A stretch of DNA of 64,000 nt, from NCBI GenBank assembly GCA_965221295.1, contig OZ244879.1, forward strand, positions 1,550,001 to 1,614,000, given 5' to 3'. Position numbers and translations under genes: made by a program. Numbering within the stretch: position 1 is the stretch's first letter; each line of letters opens with the position of its first letter. The notes below the pieces were generated by a model that worked only from the letters and a program-made list of their open reading frames with translations, had not been told where the DNA came from and made no database searches. The stretch is from Bin87 sp965221295. Lineage in GTDB: Bacteria; Chloroflexota; Dehalococcoidia; Lucifugimonadales; UBA3495. Below, piece by piece: positions 31,441 to 39,270 of this stretch.

Positions 31441-33662
31441 GTTTCAATCCTCGCCCGGCGGTTAGGCCGGGCGCAATAATGGCACCTTGCCGCGCTTGGC
31501 TGGTCATATTGGTTTCAATCCTCGCCCGGCGGTTAGGCCGGGCGCAATCATCTACACTGGCAGCGTCTGGGATGCAGTTGCAGGTTTCAATCCTCGCCCG
31601 GCGGTTAGGCCGGGCGCAATGCGACGCCCTGGGCAACCCTATCCGCGGCATACGCGTTTCAATCCTCGCCCGGCGGTTAGGCCGGGCGCAATGACGGGCA
31701 CGATGGCGGTACCAACCCAAATGCCGGTGTTTCAATCCTCGCCCGGCGGTTAGGCCGGGCGCAATTCGGACGACGAGTACGACTGGGAGCAGCGGGTGGC
31801 GTTTCAATCCTCGCCCGGCGGTTAGGCCGGGCGCAATCACTTTTACGCCTACGAATACGCCGCCCGTGAATACGTTTCAATCCTCGCCCGGCGGTTAGGC
31901 CGGGCGCAATTCGCGCGATATGGCGTACAATGCCAATTGTCAAAACTGTTTCAATCCTCGCCCGGCGGTTAGGCCGGGCGCAATCGCAGCTATCCCAGGA
32001 CGACATCCAGGTGCTCTTGGTTTCAATCCTCGCCCGGCGGTTAGGCCGGGCGCAATACTGCATATGCAGTCGCCCAGGCAGCCTGCAATACGTTTCAATC
32101 CTCGCCCGGCGGTTAGGCCGGGCGCAATTGCTCATCACAGCGATTTCGGGCGACATCGAGATGTTTCAATCCTCGCCCGGCGGTTAGGCCGGGCGCAATC
32201 CGCCGATGGCGTGGTTAGTCGTTCGAAAAGGCGGTTTCAATCCTCGCCCGGCGGTTAGGCCGGGCGCAATATGACCGGCGCCGAACCTTCTACGTTTGAC
32301 GACGCGTTTCAATCCTCGCCCGGCGGTTAGGCCGGGCGCAATCGTGATACCCATGCTCGACATGGGGTTCCTGGTCAAGTTTCAATCCTCGCCCGGCGGT
32401 TAGGCCGGGCGCAATAGCGCAACCCTCGTCATGGTGCGAGCGGCCAATGCGGTTTCAATCCTCGCCCGGCGGTTAGGCCGGGCGCAATATCAATCCTACA
32501 GCTCGGATAATCAATCCTCCCATGTTTCAATCCTCGCCCGGCGGTTAGGCCGGGCGCAATATCCCACAGGTCCACCCTTTGCGAGTGCAGTCGCCAGTTT
32601 CAATCCTCGCCCGGCGGTTAGGCCGGGCGCAATTCGCCACTGCTGATCAGACGACCAATCCAGCGTGGTTTCAATCCTCGCCCGGCGGTTAGGCCGGGCG
32701 CAATGCCGGCTTGATACAATCTGCGATTAACGGCAGCAAGGTTTCAATCCTCGCCCGGCGGTTAGGCCGGGCGCAATAGTCATAAGCCATGTCTCGCATG
32801 TCGTCAGACCCAAGGTTTCAATCCTCGCCCGGCGGTTAGGCCGGGCGCAATCGCCGGCGAGATGATAACAGGTAGCGGCGTGGGCGTGGGTTTCAATCCT
32901 CGCCCGGCGGTTAGGCCGGGCGCAATCATCGCCAACTATCTTGCGATGCCGGTTTCAAGTTTCAATCCTCGCCCGGCGGTTAGGCCGGGCGCAATGGGCG
33001 GGCCGGATTCCAGGTTCCGCGTAGGCCATCCGTTTCAATCCTCGCCCGGCGGTTAGGCCGGGCGCAATCATGTCGTCGTCAACTTCGTCGATCTGCAACG
33101 TCAGTTTCAATCCTCGCCCGGCGGTTAGGCCGGGCGCAATCGCCATTGGGCCAGGAGAGTAGTCGTAGGTGCGCAGGTTTCAATCCTCGCCCGGCGGTTA
33201 GGCCGGGCGCAATACGGTTGCGACGGGGGTACGCTAATCGCAGCAGTCGCCGGTTTCAATCCTCGCCCGGCGGTTAGGCCGGGCGCAATAGCAAGATTCA
33301 AACGCATGACTTCAGCCTACAACCGTTTCAATCCTCGCCCGGCGGTTAGGCCGGGCGCAATGGGTTGTTGTGCTGGATGTTGGGGATCGCCTACATGTTT
33401 CAATCCTCGCCCGGCGGTTAGGCCGGGCGCAATTGGTCTGCTTCCAACTGATCGCGGATGGTATCGTAGTTTCAATCCTCGCCCGGCGGTTAGGCCGGGC
33501 GCAATTAGTTTTCAGCGAACTCGCCGCCGATTGTTTTTGCCGACCCTCTGGCGTTTCAATCCTCGCCCGGCGGTTAGGCCGGGCGCAATCGCGTTGATCG
33601 GGGTGGGCTGCGCGTTTTTCGAGTGGTTTCAATCCTCGCCCGGCGGTTAGGCCGGGCGCAAT
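31441..33662 (-). CRISPR. Type I-C CRISPR array, 31 repeats and 30 spacers
   Basis: 31 copies of a 37-bp repeat that reads GTTTCAATCCTCGCCCGGCG at its start and TTAGGCCGGGCGCAAT at its end on the + strand; all copies look identical. First copy 31441-31477, last 33626-33662. Spacers are 32-39 nt except one of 47 nt at 33506-33552. The 3'-end GGATTGAAAC appears on the minus strand, which is the type I handle, so the array is transcribed leftward from a leader beside cas2. The CGCCCGGC/GCCGGGCG stem fits Cas5c processing. The perfect repeats, including the leader-distal one, suggest an active, recently maintained array. Confidence 0.98.
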
Positions 33663-33815
33663 GGCTCTTCGGGAAATTCCTACTTGTCCAACGCGAACCT
33701 CCTTGATCGGCGTGGGAAGATGGGCGAAAATCGCGCAGCCGTCTTCGTCCGGCAAGCATGAAATGAGTTCCAGCGCGGACCTGCTGCTTGACGACGGCAT
33801 AGCCAACGGTTCGCG
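33663..33815 (-). promoter_or_regulatory. CRISPR leader between cas2 and the first repeat
   Basis: 153 bp from the cas2 stop to the leader-proximal repeat. Orientation is fixed by the GGATTGAAAC handle and by the adjacent cas1-cas2 genes. It is not especially AT-rich. Transcription start and integration-host-factor sites could not be assigned. Confidence 0.75.
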
Positions 33816-34106
33816 TCAGGCCAATAACGGCCCGGAATAGTCGATCACGTTGCTGACGCCGTATTCCTCCACCCTTTGTTCGCGCTTGCCCGGCATCTTG
33901 TAGAAGCGGATGCTGTCCTGGTTTTCGTCAATGATCGCCAGCAGCCTGGTTTTCATCTGGTGAAAGGTTGCGTCGTTGACCGTGCATTCGAACACCGATT
34001 TCTGAACTCGCTGGCCGTAGTCTTCACAGGTCTTGGCAACGCGCCGCAATCGGGAACGTCCCTCCGCGGTTTCGACGCTTACGTCGTAGGTAATCAGAAT
34101 CCACAT
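33816..34106 (-). CDS. cas2: CRISPR-associated Cas2
   Basis: A 96-residue protein. ATG 34106 (MWILITYDVSVETAEG) is chosen over GTG 34115 because GAGGTG lies six bases before it and Cas2 proteins start right at this strand. The ferredoxin-like core shows ITYDVS (catalytic/metal Asp), RRVAKTCEDYGQRVQKSVFE and a C-terminal KREQRVEEYG. Cas2 dimers bridge two Cas1 dimers in the adaptation complex that inserts new spacers at the leader. It is the last gene before the leader. Confidence 0.93.
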   Translation of the reverse strand: MWILITYDVSVETAEGRSRLRRVAKTCEDYGQRVQKSVFECTVNDATFHQMKTRLLAIIDENQDSIRFYKMPGKREQRVEEYGVSNVIDYSGPLLA

Positions 34107-34111
34107 TTGCG

Positions 34112-35146
34112 TCACCTCACTACGAAAGCGGCATAGTGATCCAAATCGCCACGAAGATGCCGCGCCAATAGACGAGCTTGGAGGTGCGGAATCAAGCCGA
34201 TGGCAGTTTTGCGCTGCGCCACTGGGTGCGTAATCTCTTCGGCTTTACGTCTCTGGTAAGCCGCCAGCAACGTTTTTCGGCCGTCGTCAGTCAATGCCAC
34301 ACCACCGCCCAAGCTCGTGGAGAAGTGCTGGGAAGTCAATTGGCGGCGATTGATGAGCGTCAGCGCCAATCTATCGGCTAGAAACGGGCGAAGTTCTTCC
34401 ATCAAGTCCAGGGCCAATGACGGACGGCCCGGCCGTACGGCGTGGAGAAATCCTATTTGTGGATCCAATCCCACGCCTTCACAAGCTGCTTGACATTCTG
34501 TGCGAAGCAATGCGTAGAGGAACGAGAGCAGAGCGTTCACCGGGTCGCGAGGCGGTCGCCGGTTTCTCCCGTCGAAGTGGAAGGAGCCGCCATCTTCACG
34601 TATCAGGTGGTCGAAGACCGAGAAGTACACCGCTCCGCCGCGTCCCTCATTGCCGCGAACAGAGTTCAGGTTATCGGATTTGGCCAGGTTCCCAAGGACG
34701 TTTTCCATAGACTGCGCCGCATCTCGCAGCGCCTGTTCAGCGCCCGCGTCGGTCGTTTGGCGGGCCTCCCTCATTAGGACCAACCGGCTGTTTTGAATCT
34801 TGGCGGCAACGATGTTCCGGGCGATGTCGGTGGCGCGGTCAGCGTCTTGGTACGCCTCATGCTGGGCAAGCCGGAGCAAAACGTTGCCGGAGGTTGGTCC
34901 AACCACCTTGGCTAGGAAACGACCAGCCCGGCTCAGGAAAACCAGGTCGCGCTGATCTTCGGCGCAACGGGCCATCGCAGCGGGGGATACGCTGACCCTG
35001 CCGAAGCAGACTACCGCCCCCAGATGATGCGCCGGGACCCGCAGCAGGGTCTCGCCGTCAGCCTCTACCCGGAGGGTGCGATGGTCGACGTGAACGTAAG
35101 CTCCCTGGGTGGTCACGTACAGGGTGTTGAGCAGCTCATGGGCCAC
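34112..35146 (-). CDS. cas1: CRISPR-associated Cas1 integrase
   Basis: A 344-residue protein from GTG 35146, with GAGGAGG before it. The N-terminal beta domain (LLNTLYVTTQGAYVHVDHRT) is followed by the helical active-site domain: VRGNEGRGGAVYFSVF supplies the Glu, GFLHAVRPGRPSLALDLMEE supplies the His and Asp/Glu ligands. Cas1 cleaves and joins spacer DNA to repeats. It overlaps cas4 by 11 bp and leads directly to cas2. All catalytic positions are present, so adaptation should be functional. Confidence 0.96.
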   Translation of the reverse strand: MAHELLNTLYVTTQGAYVHVDHRTLRVEADGETLLRVPAHHLGAVVCFGRVSVSPAAMARCAEDQRDLVFLSRAGRFLAKVVGPTSGNVLLRLAQHEAYQDADRATDIARNIVAAKIQNSRLVLMREARQTTDAGAEQALRDAAQSMENVLGNLAKSDNLNSVRGNEGRGGAVYFSVFDHLIREDGGSFHFDGRNRRPPRDPVNALLSFLYALLRTECQAACEGVGLDPQIGFLHAVRPGRPSLALDLMEELRPFLADRLALTLINRRQLTSQHFSTSLGGGVALTDDGRKTLLAAYQRRKAEEITHPVAQRKTAIGLIPHLQARLLARHLRGDLDHYAAFVVR

Positions 35147-35792
35147 GTAGTTCCTCCTCGGGGGTTAAGGCAGCGAACAGACGCCTTTGGTGGCGCCGGT
35201 TCCGGTCCTGTTCAGATACCACGAATGGCAGACAGGACTCTATCAGGGAACAGTTGCGGCATCGGGCGTCGGCTACGGGGGGCGGCAGAGTGGGGGCTAC
35301 CAGGATTTGCCGAATCGCCGCCACTGCTTCCCGGACTTGTTGACGCAGGTCGGTGGTGAACTCAACCTCGCGGCGTTGGCGCGAAGAGAAGTGAAAAACG
35401 GCGCCCACGTTTACCTGGACGCCGAGCATTTCCTCGAGACACATTGCTTGACCGCAGAGTTGGAGGTCAGCATGGCGACCCAGGCGCGCTGGGCCATGCT
35501 TATACTCCACCGGGTAAGGGGAGTCGGCGTGAAATTCCACCAAGTCGGCCCTGCCCAGCAATCCCAGGGACTCCGACCAGAGGGGTACCCCGTACTCCGT
35601 GCGTACTCCAGCGACATTGGCGACGCCTGGTTGGTCAACCCGTTCGTGCACGTCGTTGCCTCGCAGAGTGTACACGTTCTCATCGTAAGTTTGTTCACGG
35701 TGGATCAGCGCGCACTGCCTGGGGCAGTAGCTGTAATGCTCCAGCATTGACAGGAGCACGTAGTCGTCAAAGCTCGCCAGGGGCGCTTCCAT
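35136..35792 (-). CDS. cas4: CRISPR-associated Cas4 nuclease
   Basis: A 218-residue protein with AGGAG before ATG 35792. It has the N-terminal Cys (YCPRQCALIH), the nuclease residues (GRADLVEFH and YPVEYKHG) and the C-terminal Fe-S cysteines (CRNCSLIESC). Cas4 trims prespacers and selects PAM-proximal ends. It lies between cas7 and cas1, the standard order of type I-C loci, separated by 29 bp from cas7. Confidence 0.95.
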   Translation of the reverse strand: MEAPLASFDDYVLLSMLEHYSYCPRQCALIHREQTYDENVYTLRGNDVHERVDQPGVANVAGVRTEYGVPLWSESLGLLGRADLVEFHADSPYPVEYKHGPARLGRHADLQLCGQAMCLEEMLGVQVNVGAVFHFSSRQRREVEFTTDLRQQVREAVAAIRQILVAPTLPPPVADARCRNCSLIESCLPFVVSEQDRNRRHQRRLFAALTPEEELRGP

Positions 35793-35821
35793 GACAATTC
35801 TCCTGCTCTGATTGGGTTGCG

Positions 35822-36715
35822 TCAGGCGTCCAATCGGACGACACTGACCCCTGCCGGCAGATCAGCGTCGTCCAGCTTCACCGAGTAGTCAGCGAAGCGG
35901 CGAGGCGCTTCCACATCATCCTTCCTCAGCACTTCCAGCCGCTCGAAGAGACGGTGCGCTGGAGCGTTGCCCAAGGAGTTTTCATGAGAGAAAACGTACA
36001 GTCCTCGACAGGCCATCAACCCTCTGGAAGACGATCGGTCCAGGTCCCACATGTTGACCAGGGCGTTCCAGAACATTTCCAAATCTTCGGAATCGGCCCC
36101 AGTGCGCCGAGCGAAGTGGGGATTGAAGAAGCCGTAGCCTCTATAGAGGCCGTAGGGAACAGTGGCCTTGCGACCCAGGGTGCCATGGGTGGGGGCTTCC
36201 AGCTCGTTGGACTCGTTCTCAGTCCCGCGTTCTCCGCTGTTTTCCAGAGCGACCCTAGCTATGGTGGAATCCATCGGCAAAATGGGATCGATAGAACGGG
36301 AGAATGTTAGCTGGACCGGTCCGCGCACCTGTCCGGCGTTGCGCTCTCGCATACTCATCACCGCGCCGAACATGCGTATGTCGTAGAACTGCTCGCACAT
36401 CCACGGTTGGGCCTCTCGCGGGGTGGGATCGTTGTCACCTTTCCGTTCGTCGAAAACGCGGCCTCTGGTTTCGGTGAGGTAGGTTTCGCGCTGGACGTAG
36501 ATTTTGTACCGTGATTCATCTCCACGGGCCATGTCCACGTAATCCCTGACCTTGCGCTTGAGGGATACGTCGGTGACAATGCCCTGCATGGTTTCGTGAT
36601 CCATTCGAGGCAGGTTGCCCGCGTCGGGGTCTCCATTTGGGTTGCCATCCTGCACATCGAACAGGATGATGAAATCGTGGCGCCGGTTGACGTCGTTGTG
36701 GAATTGGCTAGTCAT
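35822..36715 (-). CDS. cas7: Type I-C Cascade backbone Cas7 (Csd2)
   Basis: A 297-residue protein. ATG 36715 (MTSQFHNDVNRRHDFI) follows GGAG; the frame could begin five codons earlier. The subtype signature is FDVQDGNPNGDPDAGNLPRM, followed by TDVSLKRKVRDYVDM and the RNA-binding fold residues (RMFGAVMSMRERNAG). Multiple Cas7 copies coat the crRNA. C-terminal RSSSRGLMACRGLYVF is also typical of Csd2. Length is normal. Confidence 0.95.
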   Translation of the reverse strand: MTSQFHNDVNRRHDFIILFDVQDGNPNGDPDAGNLPRMDHETMQGIVTDVSLKRKVRDYVDMARGDESRYKIYVQRETYLTETRGRVFDERKGDNDPTPREAQPWMCEQFYDIRMFGAVMSMRERNAGQVRGPVQLTFSRSIDPILPMDSTIARVALENSGERGTENESNELEAPTHGTLGRKATVPYGLYRGYGFFNPHFARRTGADSEDLEMFWNALVNMWDLDRSSSRGLMACRGLYVFSHENSLGNAPAHRLFERLEVLRKDDVEAPRRFADYSVKLDDADLPAGVSVVRLDA

Positions 36716-36736
36716 GATTCTTCGCTCCATTGGCGC

Positions 36737-38440
36737 CTAGTCGGAGGTCGGTTGGGTGAATTCACCACTCTGTTGTGTGTTGCGCCTGGCGGTGGCTTCC
36801 CGGGCTCGCCGGCTGTTGTCGGCGCGTTGATGATAGTAGCCCAAGGCGAAGAGGCCTTGTTGCTCCAAGGTTAGGGTCTTGGGAAATCCGCTCAGGTTCG
36901 CCATGACCTCTTGCATCTCCGCCTCTATTCCTTGACGCGCGTTCCGCTTGTCTCGGTTTAGCCTGTGGAGATGGCCCCGCACCACCTTTAGTAGCAGCGG
37001 GAAAACCGCTCTGGGTGCGGTAGATGCCGTGCCGTAATAGCGGTCGGCGATGGTTGCGTTGACATTGGGTATCGCCGTAGTCTGGGCGCGTTCGAGCACG
37101 TTGAACAACCGCCCGCACAGGTAGCCGGGGTCGTCGTTTTGCTTATCGATCTCCACCATATAACCCTCCTGATGCAGATGGTTGGTTTCTTGGCTGAGAA
37201 GCGCCAACTTGATTAGAGCGGCGCGGGGGCGAGTCACGCGACGTTCCGCTTGGCAACGTCGGATAGCCTGTTGTAGGATTTGTCTGGGAACCGGATCGCG
37301 TCCGAAGGCCGTCTTGATGAGCGCCCGTGGAGTCGTGACCGGCAGATCCTTGCGGTCTCTGATCGTAGCATTTGCCAGAGCCGCTACACCGTAGTATCGG
37401 TCCTCATTGTCGTAGCCGGGAGCGATTTGCTGGTACTGGAACCACTGCGCCAGGTTCTCCTTGACATTTCTCACCGTTGTGTTCAACCAGTCTCGGACCG
37501 ACGCCCTTCCGCCAGCGCCACAGAAAGACAGGGCGTAGAAGTCGGTTTCGTCCAGGTCAGTCCAGCGTCCGTTCCAAGCCGACTCGAGCAATGCTTGGAC
37601 ATCCTGCGAGTCCGGAGCGGAAATCGTCGCCGAAAAGTCGAATCCATGGACATCGCGGGTCCAGAAAACGAAAACGCCGTTGCCGGTCCTGAACCTGGTG
37701 GAATCGCCGGAAAGCAGATGGTTCAACCCCCGCGTAAATCCCTCGGCGCATTCTTGGCAGATGGGCGCGACTTGAGATGCCTTCAGGCCGTACGATTCGA
37801 AGGCGTCGCTATTGGCGGATATGACGCTGGTTCCCGAAGTTTGTCCGCCGGGAATGCCCTTGACCTTGGATTGCAGCCGTTCTAGGGCGGGACGGTATTC
37901 GCCGCAGACCAAACATTGCATCGCAGAGCCTTTTGGCTCGTTGATGGCGGCCCAGAACCGCTGCACTGCAGGAAGGTCAATAACGTATTGGCCCTGAACG
38001 CGGAAAGTGATGATGCCGCTGGCGTCGAAGCCGTCAGCCAGCGTCAACTGTTCGAGTGGCTGGTTGCGCAGGAAATGCAGTGCCGCATGGACTTTCGGTT
38101 CTTCAGTCTCGGCTGCGCAGCGCTCCAACATCTCCAGGTAGGCGGCATGGCACTTCCGTGCGCGGTCGACTTGCTTGTCGTTCTTCGGCAGCCCGAGCGT
38201 GTAATCGGCTGGGCTGGCTAGCAGCAACGGACTAATACCGGAAGTGCGTTGGACTTGCGGCAACAACCTCCGCAACCCACGCTGTGTTCGGGGCGATGAC
38301 AGGTCGCTCAGGTCGACCAGCCCATGGCACTCGCCGTTGGGACCCAAGTCAACGACGTACCGCAGCGGCCCTTCGGCGTAGAGTTTTGGGGCCTCCGCCA
38401 CCTCCCGTCGCGTGTATTCGACGAGTTTGTTCAGCATCAT
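36737..38440 (-). CDS. cas8c: Type I-C Cascade large subunit Cas8c (Csd1)
   Basis: A 567-residue protein starting at ATG 38440 (the next codon is also ATG); it overlaps the cas5 stop. The body shows family features: NKLVEYTRREV, a zinc-finger-like CLVCGEYRPALERLQSKVKG ... APICQECAEGF, and NDDPGYLCGRLFNVLERAQT near the C-terminus. Cas8c recognises the PAM and, in I-C, can also supply a Cas11-like small subunit from an internal start. Length is typical for Csd1. Confidence 0.93.
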   Translation of the reverse strand: MMLNKLVEYTRREVAEAPKLYAEGPLRYVVDLGPNGECHGLVDLSDLSSPRTQRGLRRLLPQVQRTSGISPLLLASPADYTLGLPKNDKQVDRARKCHAAYLEMLERCAAETEEPKVHAALHFLRNQPLEQLTLADGFDASGIITFRVQGQYVIDLPAVQRFWAAINEPKGSAMQCLVCGEYRPALERLQSKVKGIPGGQTSGTSVISANSDAFESYGLKASQVAPICQECAEGFTRGLNHLLSGDSTRFRTGNGVFVFWTRDVHGFDFSATISAPDSQDVQALLESAWNGRWTDLDETDFYALSFCGAGGRASVRDWLNTTVRNVKENLAQWFQYQQIAPGYDNEDRYYGVAALANATIRDRKDLPVTTPRALIKTAFGRDPVPRQILQQAIRRCQAERRVTRPRAALIKLALLSQETNHLHQEGYMVEIDKQNDDPGYLCGRLFNVLERAQTTAIPNVNATIADRYYGTASTAPRAVFPLLLKVVRGHLHRLNRDKRNARQGIEAEMQEVMANLSGFPKTLTLEQQGLFALGYYHQRADNSRRAREATARRNTQQSGEFTQPTSD

Positions 38441-39093
38441 TTTGGGGCCTCCAACTCCAACAGGGGAGGAATCATCAATACGCCCCGATCCAGTTGTGCG
38501 TTGAAAAAGCGTGGGGTCGCCGCGCCGAAGCCCTGGCCATCGTAGGACAAGTCCAGCAACATGTTGCCTAAGTCTTCGGAGAGGTCGATGGGACTGTCTG
38601 TTTCGTCTGGCGGGGCAAACCGGGCCCAGAATTCCCGGCAGCCCAGGTATGGAGTGGCAAAACAACGGCCGTTGTTCACCCTGCGGCGAAACTGGTCGCG
38701 GTACTTGGCGGGGTCGTCTACATCTGCCTTGACTGCTACCTGCGCCTTGATGATGTACGCGACATCCCGAAGGGCCAGTGTATGGCGTTGGACGCGGTTG
38801 TCCGCAGCGTAGAAACCGCCACCCTCGCTGCTCCAACGACCAGCCGTCTGAACGGTCTGGCGGGAAGAGATTTCGTTACGGAGCAGCGATGCGTACCGTA
38901 TGGGGTTGAGCACGTGGATTTCCTCGACACGCCAGGAGAATTCTGGTTTCCAGAAAATCGATTCTAGTATTCCTTTGGCCGCGGTGGGTGTCAGTACGGG
39001 ATACGAGACTCGTTCTACCTTCATCTCGGGCCTAGTGAAGCAGGCCAGTTCCCCTTCGACTTTAACCGCCAGCGGCGGATGCTCTTGATTCAT
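38437..39093 (-). CDS. cas5: Type I-C Cas5 (Cas5c), crRNA-processing subunit
   Basis: A 218-residue protein; ATG 39093 (MNQEHPPLAVKVEGELACFT) follows a CGAGG sequence. The N-terminal RAMP fold is visible (LACFTRPEMKVERVSYPVLT, PTAAKGILESIFWKPEF), then the middle loop with RWSSEGGGFYAADNRVQRHT and a Gly-rich C-terminus. In type I-C, Cas5 cleaves the pre-crRNA, which fits the lack of any cas6 gene. It overlaps cas8c by 4 bp. Immediately upstream lies a degenerate CRISPR repeat, so its mRNA may share a leader with a small RNA. Confidence 0.93.
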   Translation of the reverse strand: MNQEHPPLAVKVEGELACFTRPEMKVERVSYPVLTPTAAKGILESIFWKPEFSWRVEEIHVLNPIRYASLLRNEISSRQTVQTAGRWSSEGGGFYAADNRVQRHTLALRDVAYIIKAQVAVKADVDDPAKYRDQFRRRVNNGRCFATPYLGCREFWARFAPPDETDSPIDLSEDLGNMLLDLSYDGQGFGAATPRFFNAQLDRGVLMIPPLLELEAPK

Positions 39094-39131
39094 TGATGCC
39101 TCGGGGTTGAGCGGACTATCATGTTCGCAGC

Positions 39132-39194
39132 GTTTCAATCCACGCCTTTGGTGGCGCTATGAGGCCGGCCGCAATCCCGCGGAATTGCGGCCGG
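39132..39194 (-). ncRNA. Degenerate CRISPR repeat with hairpin upstream of cas5; candidate regulatory crRNA-like RNA
   Basis: A repeat-like unit at 39132-39175 (44 bp) starts GTTTCAATCCACGCC and ends GGCCGGCCGCAAT, matching both ends of the array repeat but with about 7 extra bases and a different stem. On the transcribed minus strand it ends GCGTGGATTGAAAC, the canonical handle, followed by GCTGCGAACATGATAGTCCG running to the cas5 start as a pseudo-spacer. Its 11-bp 5' end is mirrored at 39184-39194 to form a perfect hairpin (arms CCGGCCGCAAT). Such solitary repeats between cas genes act as autoregulators or toxin guards (CreR, CreA) in other type I systems. That function is inference. Confidence 0.55.
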
Positions 39195-39240
39195 TTCCCG
39201 CAGACTCTCCAAACTGGCAGTTTAGCAGTTTGCTGCTAAT

Positions 39241-39270
39241 ATAATAGTCAGTGATTCCAAGACTTGTCAA
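39241..39270 (-). promoter_or_regulatory. Promoter between cas3 and cas5
   Basis: Minus-strand TTGACA (39270-39265), 18 bp, TATTAT (39246-39241); the start is expected near 39234. It overlaps the last codons of cas3. A perfect TTAGCAG ... CTGCTAA palindrome (39222-39228, 39233-39239) sits on the predicted start site and could be an operator. It would drive the degenerate repeat and then cas5-cas8c-cas7-cas4-cas1-cas2. Confidence 0.6.

Noticed and set aside
31400..33806. Several long open frames across the CRISPR array with repeated ARPNRRARIET or NPRPAVRPGA peptides
   Set aside because: They are translations of the 37-bp repeat; not genes.
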